Shown piece after piece: positions 52,689-60,912 of a DNA stretch of 64,000 nt. Both the position numbers and the translations under genes were made by a program. The DNA comes from Armatimonadota bacterium. Its GTDB lineage: Bacteria > Armatimonadota > Armatimonadia > Armatimonadales > Capsulimonadaceae. Every line of letters starts with the position of its first letter. Positions within the stretch are counted from its first letter, which is position 1. The stretch covers positions 38,765 through 102,764 of the forward strand of contig JANXMY010000082.1 of NCBI GenBank assembly GCA_025354405.1. Direction: 5' to 3'. A model generated the notes under the pieces. The model had not been told where the DNA came from, made no database searches, and saw only the letters and a list, made by a program, of their open reading frames with translations.

Positions 52689-54785
52689 ATGATGAAATGG
52701 ATGACTATTGCGACGTTCGCCCTCTTTGGCTTTCTCCCGATCTTTGTGTCTGCGGAACCTTTTCTTCCGAACCCCATTCCCCTCTCCTCTTTGGACCTTT
52801 CAACGGCAACTCAAGGGTTCGGGCTGCCGCAGGCGGACAAAACGGTAGATGGACACACACTGACCCTGCAGAGCCGACCATTTGCATCTGGTTTTGGCAC
52901 CCATGCACCCGGTTTACTGGCAATTAACCTTCAGCAGAATGCGCAGCGATTTCAGGCTGTAGTCGGCGTCGATGATGAAGTCGGCCTCGGAAAGGGGCAC
53001 GTTGAGTTTCAGGTATGGGGTGATGGGAAACGTCTGTGGACAAGCCGAGTCCTCCGATGCGGTGATACGCCTCAGGCGGTAGATATTTCCCTCCAGGGGG
53101 TCAAACAGCTTCTTTTGCGCGTGACAACAGCCGGAGCAATTTTTGATTTTTGCCATGCGGATTGGGCCGATGCTCGTATTACGATGCCTATCGGACAGCC
53201 CCACACGTTCCGTTTCCGAGCAGACGATGACACGCCCAGGATCGCGATGACATCGACCTCTGAGAAGCCGAAAATCCACCCACCGTATGTCGTCGGCGTG
53301 CGTCCCGGCACACCACTAGTATGGACCGTTCCAGTCACAGGTATGCGTCCACTCGCTTTTACGGTTCGTGGGCTACCTTCCGGCGTGTTGATCAATGCGC
53401 TTACCGGAACACTTTCCGGCAAGGCTCCCATTGCTGGAGATTACCCAATACACATACGTGTGACAAACCGGGCAGGATCGGATGAAAAAAACGTCCACCT
53501 TATCGCCGGGTCCGTTCTGGCTCTGACCCCTCCCCTGGGTTGGAACAGTTATGACGTATATGGAGATAGCGTCACCGAATCAGAAGTGCTTGCAAACGCG
53601 GAAGTCATGCGAAAGAATATGCAGCCTTACGGCTGGGATACGATCGTCATCGACTATCGCTGGTATGACCCGGGTGCCTACAATAATGACCCGAATGGCC
53701 GGGCTGGAGCACCTTTGGCTCTCGATGGTTTTGGGCGCCTCGCGCCCGCTCCCAACCGATTCCCCTCTGCAGCCGATGGTCAGGGATTTCAGGCTCTGGC
53801 CAAGCGGATTCATGGGATGGGACTTCGATTTGGAATCCACATCATGCGTGGCATTCCTCGCGATGCGGTCAAACGAAATCTGCCAATTGAGGGTTCACCC
53901 TTTCATGCCGCAGATGCGGGTAATACTCAAGACACTTGCCCCTGGTGCCCTGATATGTTCGGAGTGCGCGGCGACACCGCGGCCGGACGTGCTTACTATG
54001 CGTCGCTCTTTCGACTCTACGCTTCCTGGGGTGTAGATTTTGTCAAGATGGATGATACTTCTGCTCCCTATCACACCGACGAAATCAATGCTGTCCGCAC
54101 TGCCATCGATCACTGCGGGCGCAGTATCATTTACAGCCTGTCGCCAGGGGAAACTCCACTCACCCAGGCGGCACACGTTGCCGGTCACGCAAATCAGTGG
54201 CGTGTCTCAGGTGATTTTTGGGACAATTGGGTTGCGCTCGACCGCGAGTTCACTTTGGGTACACAGTGGAAGAGGTGGACGGGACCAGGGCATTGGCCGG
54301 ATGCAGATATGCTCCCAGTCGGTCGACTTTCCAGGGGAAACCGGAGCGTTGGTGCTGAACGCAAGTCGAATTTCACGAAAAACGAGCAGATGACACTGCT
54401 CTCACTCTGGGCCTTATTGCCTTCACCGCTTATGGTGGGAGCCGCACTGCCAGAGGCTGATCCCTGGACACTGGCCCTGCTGACTAACCCGGAGGTCATT
54501 GCGGTCAATCAAGATGGGCTCGGAGCGGCAGGCGGACGCGTATCATCGCAAGAGGAGACGGAAGTGTGGGTAAAAGAGAGGGTCGATGGATCAAAAACGG
54601 TCGGCCTTTTTAACCGAGGCGACTTCGCAGAGCCAGTCACTGCAGACTTTGCGGCATTCGGGTTCTCCGGTCGCTGCCGCGTACGCGATCTCTGGCGTCA
54701 TGAAACGCTTGGAGTTCGGGTTAAGAAAATCACCCTCACCATTCCAGCACATGGTGCAGCCCTGCTGGGAGTACAGCGCCTTTAG
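52689..54785 (+). CDS. Secreted NPCBM-Ig-GH27 alpha-galactosidase-like enzyme
   Basis: A 698-residue exported glycosidase. Signal peptide ATFALFGFLPIFVSA, NPCBM carbohydrate-binding domain (about 25-165; QAVVGVDDEVGLGKGHVEFQ), Ig-like putative-binding domain (about 195-275) and a GH27 barrel (TPPLGWNSYDVYGDSVTESE, VDFVKMDDTSAPY with the nucleophile Asp in KMDD, ANQWRVSGDFWDNW). A C-terminal beta domain follows. Probably alpha-galactosidase, though alpha-N-acetylgalactosaminidase is possible. A TACAAT box ends 5 bp before the ATG. Convergent with the rhomboid gene. Confidence 0.92.
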   Translation: MMKWMTIATFALFGFLPIFVSAEPFLPNPIPLSSLDLSTATQGFGLPQADKTVDGHTLTLQSRPFASGFGTHAPGLLAINLQQNAQRFQAVVGVDDEVGLGKGHVEFQVWGDGKRLWTSRVLRCGDTPQAVDISLQGVKQLLLRVTTAGAIFDFCHADWADARITMPIGQPHTFRFRADDDTPRIAMTSTSEKPKIHPPYVVGVRPGTPLVWTVPVTGMRPLAFTVRGLPSGVLINALTGTLSGKAPIAGDYPIHIRVTNRAGSDEKNVHLIAGSVLALTPPLGWNSYDVYGDSVTESEVLANAEVMRKNMQPYGWDTIVIDYRWYDPGAYNNDPNGRAGAPLALDGFGRLAPAPNRFPSAADGQGFQALAKRIHGMGLRFGIHIMRGIPRDAVKRNLPIEGSPFHAADAGNTQDTCPWCPDMFGVRGDTAAGRAYYASLFRLYASWGVDFVKMDDTSAPYHTDEINAVRTAIDHCGRSIIYSLSPGETPLTQAAHVAGHANQWRVSGDFWDNWVALDREFTLGTQWKRWTGPGHWPDADMLPVGRLSRGNRSVGAERKSNFTKNEQMTLLSLWALLPSPLMVGAALPEADPWTLALLTNPEVIAVNQDGLGAAGGRVSSQEETEVWVKERVDGSKTVGLFNRGDFAEPVTADFAAFGFSGRCRVRDLWRHETLGVRVKKITLTIPAHGAALLGVQRL

Positions 54786-55993
54786 TTTTGCACTTCAGGA
54801 ATTGCAGGCAAACCCAGTCGCCGAAGTGCCTGCCGGGCTTCCAAGCTTAGCGGGCCTTGCGGGTTTTGCTTCAGCATCTCGCTGTAACAGAAATGCGCTT
54901 GCTGCTTGTCGCCGTAAAACTGTTCCATGATCCGCCCGACACGCAGGTGCGCCGACTCGACGTCGGCAGAAGCGGGGTGGACTTCGCAAAGACGGCGGTA
55001 AATGCGCACCGCCGTCTCATAGGCCATTGCCTTCTCTAATCGGCTTCCCAGTCGCAGGAAATACACGGAAGGCACTTGGCAGGCATTGGGCTGTGAGAGC
55101 GGCAGCAAAACATGAGCTAAAGGCTCTGGATCAGCTCGTTCCATCAGCAGATTGCCATATTGGCGCAAAGCCCAGAGACACTTTGCCTCACTTGCTCCCA
55201 TGGGTGCAATCAGGGACTGCCGACAGTAGGCGAGAATGAGACGCACATCTTCCGTCGGACGCTGCATGAGTGAATCCAATTCGTAGAGTGACAGCAATTT
55301 GACATCACGCATATCCGAGAGGGAGCCCTGCACCTCAGAGATATCTTCGCTGTCGCGCGGCGCTTTGAGCAGCCATACGAAAAGAAATCCGGCCCCGGCA
55401 CCGCCCAGATGCGCAAAGTGCCCCACCCCATCTCTGCCGCCCATGAGTATCCCGTTGAAAACGTCCAGTCCCAGAAAGTACAACACGACCCACCGCGCCT
55501 GCCAGTCGGTGACTCCACCGCGTGGCAGAAAGCCTAGCCATAAAAACCAAGCGATCCGGATGGGAGCATAAGGAAACAGATAAAGATAGGCACCCGCCAG
55601 CCCCATGATAGCTCCCGACGCACCGAGATTGAAGGCGTCCGGGTCAATCAGCCCCGTGACGAAGTCGCTGAGAAGAGAGCCGATGGCCCCCGCGCCCAAA
55701 TAGACGGCAATGTAGCGCAGGGGCTTCAGACGGCCTTCGACCGCCGCGCCGAATATCCACAAAAACAGCATATTCCCCGCGAGATGCAGAAGAGAACCAT
55801 GCAGAAACATCGCGGTGAGCAGGGTCCAAGGGCTGAGATTGGTGTGGGAGACCGCAAACCGCTCGACCGCACTGTCATGTACGCTCCAGCCGTTGCTGGT
55901 GCAGGCGAAAACGAGCGTGTTGATGACCATCAGGGACACGGTCATGTACGGAAAAGCGTCCGGTGGGTTTTTCGCACGGTAGGGTATCAGCAT
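54782..55993 (-). CDS. Rhomboid protease with C-terminal TPR-like domain
   Basis: A 403-residue intramembrane serine protease. Six helices in the first 215 residues contain NMLFLWIFGAAVEGRL, catalytic Ser126 in NLGASGAIMGLAGAYL and His195 in GVGHFAHLGGAGAGFLF. About 190 cytoplasmic residues follow, with TPR-like helices near the end (AMAYETAVRIYRRLCEVHPA, VESAHLRVGRIMEQFYGDKQ). Substrate unknown. The 3' end overlaps the GH27 gene by 4 bp. Confidence 0.93.
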   Translation of the reverse strand: MLIPYRAKNPPDAFPYMTVSLMVINTLVFACTSNGWSVHDSAVERFAVSHTNLSPWTLLTAMFLHGSLLHLAGNMLFLWIFGAAVEGRLKPLRYIAVYLGAGAIGSLLSDFVTGLIDPDAFNLGASGAIMGLAGAYLYLFPYAPIRIAWFLWLGFLPRGGVTDWQARWVVLYFLGLDVFNGILMGGRDGVGHFAHLGGAGAGFLFVWLLKAPRDSEDISEVQGSLSDMRDVKLLSLYELDSLMQRPTEDVRLILAYCRQSLIAPMGASEAKCLWALRQYGNLLMERADPEPLAHVLLPLSQPNACQVPSVYFLRLGSRLEKAMAYETAVRIYRRLCEVHPASADVESAHLRVGRIMEQFYGDKQQAHFCYSEMLKQNPQGPLSLEARQALRRLGLPAIPEVQN

Positions 55994-55999
55994 GAATGT

Positions 56000-56845
56000 T
56001 TACCCATTACCCGGTACGATACTCGCGACCAGATGCTGAAACACGGGCTTCATTACGGCCCAGTTGCGCTCCGGCGATGAGCAGATGACGGTGATCTCCC
56101 GATCTTTGTCGAGCATCGTGATTCGGTAGCCATGCAGACGGCTATTCGTCTTGTCCTCGGATTCCACCCATTCGGACGCCCTCGAATCGCCGACCTTTGA
56201 AGTGAATACCGTCGGCTTCTCCTCGGAGTAGCCCGGGATATTGTCGGCTAGCTGATGCTTGTCCCTCTCGTGCAGCTTTACTACCGGCGGGGTCTGCTGC
56301 TCCACCGGCAGGTTGGCGTTTGCAGCATTGGCCCCCTCACTCATCAGCGACCCTTCGGCATCGGAGATCACTTTGAACCGCACTTTGCCTTTGAGAAACG
56401 TCACCGTAGAAAGTACCCCTCCAGGTGCCCCCGTCTCTTTGTGGTCCCAGCCCGCCGGCTGATCACAGGAGAACGTATTGTCCAGTGACGTATAAGTTGT
56501 GTAGGAAGTCGGCGCACCGACGGAGTTTGGCTTAACTGCTCGCAGGACGAAGATTAGCCCGAAGATGACAATTGCTGCGATCCCTAATCCTGCATATAAT
56601 GCAGGACCGCTGCTTGAAGTCTTCTGCACCGGGGTCGCCGCTCCGCTCCACCCAAGCGAGGAGCCGGGTGGCGGCGTGAAATTCGAAGCACCTACCGCTC
56701 CCCCAAAGGGTTGTGTCGGAAGCACACTGGGTGGCGGCGTCGCAGGCTGAGCCGCCGCCGGCAGACTCGGGAGCGGGTTTCCCGCCAGGTCGCAGCGTAC
56801 GCTTTCTTCGGCACCGCCCACTTCATCCGTATCCGTGTGTGACAT
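56000..56845 (-). CDS. Single-helix membrane protein, PsbP/Mog1-like C-terminal part
   Basis: A 281-residue protein with a Pro-rich N-terminal cytoplasmic part (about 1-78), one helix (LYAGLGIAAIVIFGLIFVLR), and an extracytoplasmic domain opening with YTSLDNTFSCDQPAGWDHKE, similar to proteins of the PsbP/Mog1 fold. No function can be given. It precedes the rhomboid gene by 6 bp on the same strand and is probably in its operon. Confidence 0.7.
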   Translation of the reverse strand: MSHTDTDEVGGAEESVRCDLAGNPLPSLPAAAQPATPPPSVLPTQPFGGAVGASNFTPPPGSSLGWSGAATPVQKTSSSGPALYAGLGIAAIVIFGLIFVLRAVKPNSVGAPTSYTTYTSLDNTFSCDQPAGWDHKETGAPGGVLSTVTFLKGKVRFKVISDAEGSLMSEGANAANANLPVEQQTPPVVKLHERDKHQLADNIPGYSEEKPTVFTSKVGDSRASEWVESEDKTNSRLHGYRITMLDKDREITVICSSPERNWAVMKPVFQHLVASIVPGNG

Positions 56846-56912
56846 AGATTTCTCCTTAAATCAGTCTTGTTCTTTCGGCTTCCGCGCTGGAAGCCTAACA
56901 CCATTCCTATTC

Positions 56913-56940
56913 ACGTTAGCCACACGATTGCCATTGTCAA
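56913..56940 (-). promoter_or_regulatory. Possible promoter of the PsbP-like/rhomboid operon
   Basis: Minus strand: TTGACA (56935-56940), 16 bp, TAACGT (56913-56918), about 70 bp before the ATG at 56845. The -10 is imperfect. Confidence 0.45.
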
Positions 56941-56941
56941 C

Positions 56942-56975
56942 AAAAAGAAGCATTGGCAGGACTGCGAATGCTTCT
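56942..56975 (-). terminator. Likely glyQ terminator
   Basis: A perfect 9-bp stem (56946-56954 with 56967-56975), 12-nt loop, followed on the minus strand by about five T. It lies 82 bp after the glyQ stop codon and just before the next promoter. Confidence 0.6.
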
Positions 56976-57057
56976 AAAGACCTTGCTACTACGGCTCCTA
57001 AGAAGCACGGAATGAGTGTAACTAATATTTGTTATCTAGGGACCGGCTGAGAAGCCA

Positions 57058-57936
57058 CTACTTCCCTACCAACAGCGGGTGTCCCAGCTCTTCCCTTTGC
57101 TTCTGATATCCCAGGCAGCAGGCGCGGGCGAGGGTACGGATACGGTTAATATACACAGCTCTCTCGGCAACTCCCACCACCCCGCGGGCGTCCAGTAAAT
57201 TGAACGAATGCGAGCACTTCAGGGCAAGGTCAAAAGCCGGGGCGACGAGTTGACGTGAGGCTAAGATACGCTTACTTTCTTTTTCGTAGAGATCGAAGAG
57301 CGTGAACAGCATAGTCGTATCGGCTTCTTCGAAATTGTAGATGCAGTTCTCCATCTCCGCCTGTTTTTCAGTCTCGGCGTAAGTGATACCATGCGCGTAT
57401 TCCAGCTCCCAAATGCTGTTTTTTCCCTGCAGCAGAGTCGCCAGCCGCTCTGTTCCATAAGTGATCTCAGCGGATACCGACTCGCAGGGAATTCCGCCCA
57501 TCTGCTGAAAATAGGTGAACTGTGTGATCTCGGTGCCATCCAGCCATACTTCCCAGCCGACGCCCGAAGCGCCCAAAGCCGCGGACTCCCAGTCGTCTTC
57601 CACCAGGCGAATATCATGCTGCTCCAGTGGAATACCCAGGGCACGCAGACTTTCCAGATAGAGGTCCACGATGTTTTCCGGCGAGGGCTTCATGATGACC
57701 TGGTATTGATAGTAGTGCTGAACGCGCAGGGGATTGCGGGTGTAGCGGCCGTCGGCGGGGCGGCGGGACGGCTGGACATAGGCCACATTCCAGGGTTCCG
57801 GCCCCACGGAGCGCAAAGCAGTCGCCGGCGAGTTAGTCCCCGCACCGACTTCGGCGTCATAGGGCTGGAGGATCAGGCAGCCCTGGTCACTCCAGAACTT
57901 TTGCAGTGTCAACAAGAGGTCTTGAAAGGTCATCAT
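57058..57936 (-). CDS. glyQ: Glycyl-tRNA synthetase alpha subunit
   Basis: A 292-residue catalytic alpha subunit of the bacterial alpha2beta2 Gly[62 protein letters not shown], and [20 protein letters not shown] are diagnostic. The beta subunit gene glyS, which usually follows, is absent; a hairpin and an unrelated gene come next. A TATAAT box precedes the gene at 57982-57987. Confidence 0.96.
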   Translation of the reverse strand: MMTFQDLLLTLQKFWSDQGCLILQPYDAEVGAGTNSPATALRSVGPEPWNVAYVQPSRRPADGRYTRNPLRVQHYYQYQVIMKPSPENIVDLYLESLRALGIPLEQHDIRLVEDDWESAALGASGVGWEVWLDGTEITQFTYFQQMGGIPCESVSAEITYGTERLATLLQGKNSIWELEYAHGITYAETEKQAEMENCIYNFEEADTTMLFTLFDLYEKESKRILASRQLVAPAFDLALKCSHSFNLLDARGVVGVAERAVYINRIRTLARACCLGYQKQREELGHPLLVGK

Positions 57937-57981
57937 AAGTCAGTTACCATAGTCTGAAAGAGTTCGCCGAGGCAGTGTCAA

Positions 57982-57987
57982 ATTATA
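57982..57987 (-). promoter_or_regulatory. -10 box of glyQ promoter
   Basis: Minus-strand TATAAT 45 bp before the glyQ ATG; no clear -35 hexamer and no T-box leader structure. Confidence 0.45.
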
Positions 57988-58069
57988 CCACGCCGAACAA
58001 ATAAAAGCCCATCCCCCTGCAAGTCTTCAGTGAGTATGCAGTGGAACGGGCGAGTGCGAGCCGTAAGAA

Positions 58070-58780
58070 CTAGAGCAGCTCGCTAAGGTCAGCGTTGCCG
58101 ATCGGGACACCGCTGACTTTTCGTTTAATGCGGGCCAGGGCATTGTCAACGCTTTTCGTTTTGCATTGCAGCTCGGCGGAGATTTCGCGATAGGATTTGC
58201 CGAGCTGATAGCCCGAGAGGACGTGCCACTCGAAGTCAGACAGTACCTGGGAAAGCGTTTCGTGCAAGATCTTAGTGTCTTCGTTGCGCAGAACCATATC
58301 TTCGGGATCGGCTCCGTCTAGATTTGGCAGGATATCGGACAGATTCCAATCGGTGGTGGGATCTTCCGAAGGGCTTTCAAGCGAGAGGGATTGGTTCAGC
58401 GGCATCTGCTTTTGCCGAGTGGCAGTTTTGATGGCCGTGATGATATGACGAGTGATGCAGACTTTAGCGAATGCCGGGAACGAGATCGCTTTGTCGGAGC
58501 GAAAGTCGATAATGGCCTGCCAGAGGCCAATTTGCCCGACTTGCAGCAGGTCTTCTTTTTCCGCACCGACGAGAAAGTAAGATTTGACTTTCGTTCGAAC
58601 CAGATTGCGATATTTGTAAAGCATATACTCAGCCGCGGCATTCTCGCCGCGCTGGGCGCGGGAGACGATCTCGCGGTCGTTCATATCGGCGTATTTAAGC
58701 TGGGACTGGCGCAGCCGGTCGGAGATGTCGTGAACGACGCTCCAGTCGCTGGATTGGGTTCTAATCAAGGAGAGCCTCAC
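58070..58780 (-). CDS. sigH: RNA polymerase sigma factor, SigH type
   Basis: A 236-residue sigma-70 family factor resembling Bacillus SigH. MNDREIVSRAQRGENAAAEY, LMYKYRNLVRTKVKSYFLVG-like YKYRNLVRTKVKSYFLVG, EDLLQVGQIGLWQAIIDFRS (region 2 core) and SDFEWHVLSGYQLGKSYREI (region 4) are typical. GTG start at 58780; an internal ATG at 58684 would give the usual SigH N-terminus, so about 32 residues are uncertain. No sporulation genes are in the window; outside Firmicutes this class controls stress or competence genes. Confidence 0.9.
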   Translation of the reverse strand: MRLSLIRTQSSDWSVVHDISDRLRQSQLKYADMNDREIVSRAQRGENAAAEYMLYKYRNLVRTKVKSYFLVGAEKEDLLQVGQIGLWQAIIDFRSDKAISFPAFAKVCITRHIITAIKTATRQKQMPLNQSLSLESPSEDPTTDWNLSDILPNLDGADPEDMVLRNEDTKILHETLSQVLSDFEWHVLSGYQLGKSYREISAELQCKTKSVDNALARIKRKVSGVPIGNADLSELL

Positions 58781-58841
58781 TGGGGATAAATATGAAGAAA
58801 TGCATGAGAAAAAAGTATGCGGGAGAAAATGCTGCCGGCGG

Positions 58842-59078
58842 CTACGGATTCGGCTCGTGGTCCACTTCGATGCTGAGTGTGCTGACCACGATTGCCAGCA
58901 GGATCAGCGCCATCGTGGCGATTGTTGTGAGCGGGCCGATGGGGATCTCCTTGAGGACGCGGTTACCGAGCTTCAGTCGCAGCGCACGGATATTGCCGTT
59001 GCTGATGAGACGCTGCACTTGCCCGAAGAGATCTACTCCGAGGTTGAGAAGATTGGAGGCGGGAACATTACCTTGCAT
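58842..59078 (-). CDS. DUF4342-like small membrane protein
   Basis: A 78-residue protein. NIRALRLKLGNRVLKEIPIG resembles DUF4342 (rn-rr-v-k-gk-l-EiPl) and is followed by a hydrophobic helix (TTIATMALILLAIVVSTLSI). Role unknown. GAGGATGCCATC precedes the ATG, and a strong promoter lies about 75 bp upstream. Confidence 0.6.
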   Translation of the reverse strand: MQGNVPASNLLNLGVDLFGQVQRLISNGNIRALRLKLGNRVLKEIPIGPLTTIATMALILLAIVVSTLSIEVDHEPNP

Positions 59079-59150
59079 GATGGCATCCTCTATGCGTCAG
59101 GTGAGGGGGATTTCTCTTTTAAAAAGAGGATTCTCTGACCGCATAGAGTA

Positions 59151-59179
59151 ATTATACACGCTCGGTTTCGCAAGGTCAA
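59151..59179 (-). promoter_or_regulatory. Strong sigma-A promoter of the DUF4342-like gene
   Basis: Minus strand: TTGACC (59174-59179), 17 bp, TATAAT (59151-59156). It may also feed sigH downstream, 62 bp beyond the small gene. Confidence 0.85.
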
Positions 59180-59261
59180 GCCTTTTAAGCGTGAAACAGG
59201 AGGAATTTACGGATTCACTGAGATATAGGATGGTTCAGGGAAGGAAAGTGTACTTTTGCGC

Positions 59262-59783
59262 CTATTTGCCGTTGACATTGGGCAGCTCGCGGCGGTAAGT
59301 ACCTGCGCCACTGATCGTATTCATCACGGAGTGATAAGTAGGAAAATCGTAAAGTTCTGTGCTGACGGTGCCCAGCGACGCCGAAGCGACTTGACTGCCA
59401 TCGCTGACCGCCCCTCCCATCACTAAAGTTGAGATCAGTGTGTGCGCCAGAATCATGCCAAGTGCACCCCCGGCAGCTACGCCGAGAAGTTTATCGAACA
59501 TTCCCGCATCCCACTGGGTCATGCCATTGACATACCAGGAAGCTGCCAGCATCGATCCGCCCAGGACTAGAAAAAGAAGGGTTAAGGCCCAGCTTTCGTT
59601 GAGTCCCGCGCCACCTGATTGAAATTTGACATGGGCCGCCAAAATGGGGGCTAGTGCCGCAGCTCCCCAGAGAGCAGCATACAGGCCCAGAGCATCCAGC
59701 GCAGTTTTCCCGAAGCCGCGCAGGAGGCCCAGAACAAGCCCCGCCACTAGAATTAATCCTAAAAATATGTCAAGTAAGTTCAT
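59262..59783 (-). CDS. CvpA-family membrane protein
   Basis: A 173-residue membrane protein with four helices. NLLDIFLGLILVAGLVLGLL, RGFGKTALDALGLYAALWGA and FDKLLGVAAGGALGMILAHT match CvpA, linked to envelope integrity and colicin V production in E. coli. ATG 59783 gives the usual CvpA N-terminus; ATG 59813 is also in frame. Neither has a good ribosome site. Confidence 0.8.
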   Translation of the reverse strand: MNLLDIFLGLILVAGLVLGLLRGFGKTALDALGLYAALWGAAALAPILAAHVKFQSGGAGLNESWALTLLFLVLGGSMLAASWYVNGMTQWDAGMFDKLLGVAAGGALGMILAHTLISTLVMGGAVSDGSQVASASLGTVSTELYDFPTYHSVMNTISGAGTYRRELPNVNGK

Positions 59784-59847
59784 GCTTGTATTGTCGGGGG
59801 AAGCGGGAGGCATCTTTAGGAGAAAGCTTTTGTAAGCACCCTTGTGC

Positions 59848-59853
59848 TATAAT
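59848..59853 (+). promoter_or_regulatory. -10 box of rnpB promoter
   Basis: TATAAT 8 bp before the predicted 5' end of RNase P RNA. No good -35 at 17 bp. Confidence 0.6.
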
Positions 59854-59860
59854 TATCCCC

Positions 59861-60254
59861 GAAGTCATCCGGGTGGCCGCTGTCTGCGCCGCCAGGCGCA
59901 TATCAGAGGAAAGTCCGGACTCCACAGGGCAGCGATGCCGGCTAACGGCCGGGCGGGGTAACCCGCCGGAAAGTGCCACAGAAACATACCGCCATATCTC
60001 TGCAAAGGGATGTGGTAAGGGCGAAATGGTGCGGCCCCTCGGGGCTTAAAGTAAGAGCGCACCGGGTCGGCGGAGACGTCGATCCCGGGTAAACCCCATC
60101 GGGAGCAAGGCCGGAGGGTGCGGCTTGACGTTCGCGGCTTCGCCTGGAATGCTGCGTGCCGACGTGCCCCTATGCGCCGCAGGAGGCCTCGGGTAACCGA
60201 GGTCCCAGAGAGATGGCCACACAAACACAGAATCCGGCTTATAGGATGGCTTTA
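59861..60254 (+). ncRNA. rnpB: RNase P RNA (class A)
   Basis: The catalytic RNA that matures tRNA 5' ends. Signature segments seen: GAGGAAAGTCCGGACTCC near 59906, the CAGGGCAGCGATGCCGGCTA region, GGAAAGTGCCACAGAAACA in the P4/J region, and AGAGAGATGGCCACACA with ACAGAATCCGGCTTAT near the 3' end. P1 is formed by 59862-59870 pairing with 60244-60252 (one G-U). Size and order fit the ancestral class A type. Confidence 0.97.
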
Positions 60255-60258
60255 AACT

Positions 60259-60297
60259 CGAAAACGCCCGGACGCAGCTTGCATCCGGGCGTTTTCG
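60259..60297 (+). terminator. rnpB terminator
   Basis: A perfect 14-bp stem (60259-60272 with 60284-60297) and 11-nt loop; the stem's 3' arm ends with TTTTCG. Confidence 0.85.
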
Positions 60298-60377
60298 TGT
60301 GTTTGGACGTGCTCAAATGCCGGGTAAATCTATAACAGCATGAGATGGCTCATACGCATAAAAAGAGGGAAAGCACC

Positions 60378-60623
60378 ATGTCGAAAACCACACGAACTTT
60401 TTCACTGCTGGGAGTAGCAGCCACGATCGCAGCTTCCCTGGCAATTATCGCTCCGGCCCAGGCCGGTATTCTGCATAACCACCCCACCGCAACGGGAATA
60501 GGGGCAGGGCTAGCTGCGCATCACATGGCAAAGCACGCGCATGGCGGCATGATGCACCGGCACCCTGTGATGACGGGGATTGCTGCCGGGGCGGTCGCAC
60601 ATCACATGGCCAAGCACTACTAA
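60378..60623 (+). CDS. Small exported His-rich protein with internal repeat
   Basis: An 81-residue protein. ATG 60378 has GAGGGAAAG upstream; the frame is open to 60345. Signal peptide SLLGVAATIAASLAIIAPAQA is followed by a 36-residue mature part made of two similar units: HPTATGIGAGLAAHHMAKH and HPVMTGIAAGAVAHHMAKH, joined by AHGGMMHR. The GxGAG-type glycine zipper and His clusters suggest a membrane-inserting or metal-binding peptide. No family is recognised. It has a very strong terminator. Confidence 0.7.
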   Translation: MSKTTRTFSLLGVAATIAASLAIIAPAQAGILHNHPTATGIGAGLAAHHMAKHAHGGMMHRHPVMTGIAAGAVAHHMAKHY

Positions 60624-60638
60624 GAGATACTTGTCAGA

Positions 60639-60686
60639 AACAAGAAACAGCCCGCTGAGAGCACTCTCAGCGGGCTGTTTCTTGTT
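60639..60686 (+). terminator. Long hairpin terminator
   Basis: A perfect inverted repeat of 23 bp (60639-60661 with 60664-60686) after the small His-rich gene; the arms carry AAACAG/CTGTTT outside a GC-rich core, so it can act on either strand, including for the tRNA-Lys gene on the other strand. Confidence 0.85.
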
Positions 60687-60699
60687 ATCTCGAAAGGTG

Positions 60700-60771
60700 T
60701 GGGCCGGCCGGGACTCGAACCCGGAACCCTCTCATTAAAAGTAAGATGCTCTACCATTGAGCTACCAACCC
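60700..60771 (-). tRNA. tRNA-Lys (TTT)
   Basis: Minus strand, 72 nt, no encoded CCA. Acceptor GGGTTGG pairs with CCGGCCC (two G-U), anticodon loop CTTTTAA gives TTT, T arm CCGGG-TTCGAGT-CCCGG. Confidence 0.93.
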
Positions 60772-60912
60772 TCACACTTAATTATTGTACCTAACTGGGC
60801 AGGGAAAGTCAAGAGTTTCAGGCACAAATTTGCAAAAAATCAGGAAGGATAAGAGGCTTTTCAGGTCGAATATCAGGCACATCTACACAAGTGACAAATG
60901 GAGATGGATACT

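Noticed and set aside
57937..58069. T-box riboswitch before glyQ
   Set aside because: The leader is about 40 nt and no T-box sequence or specifier stem is visible.
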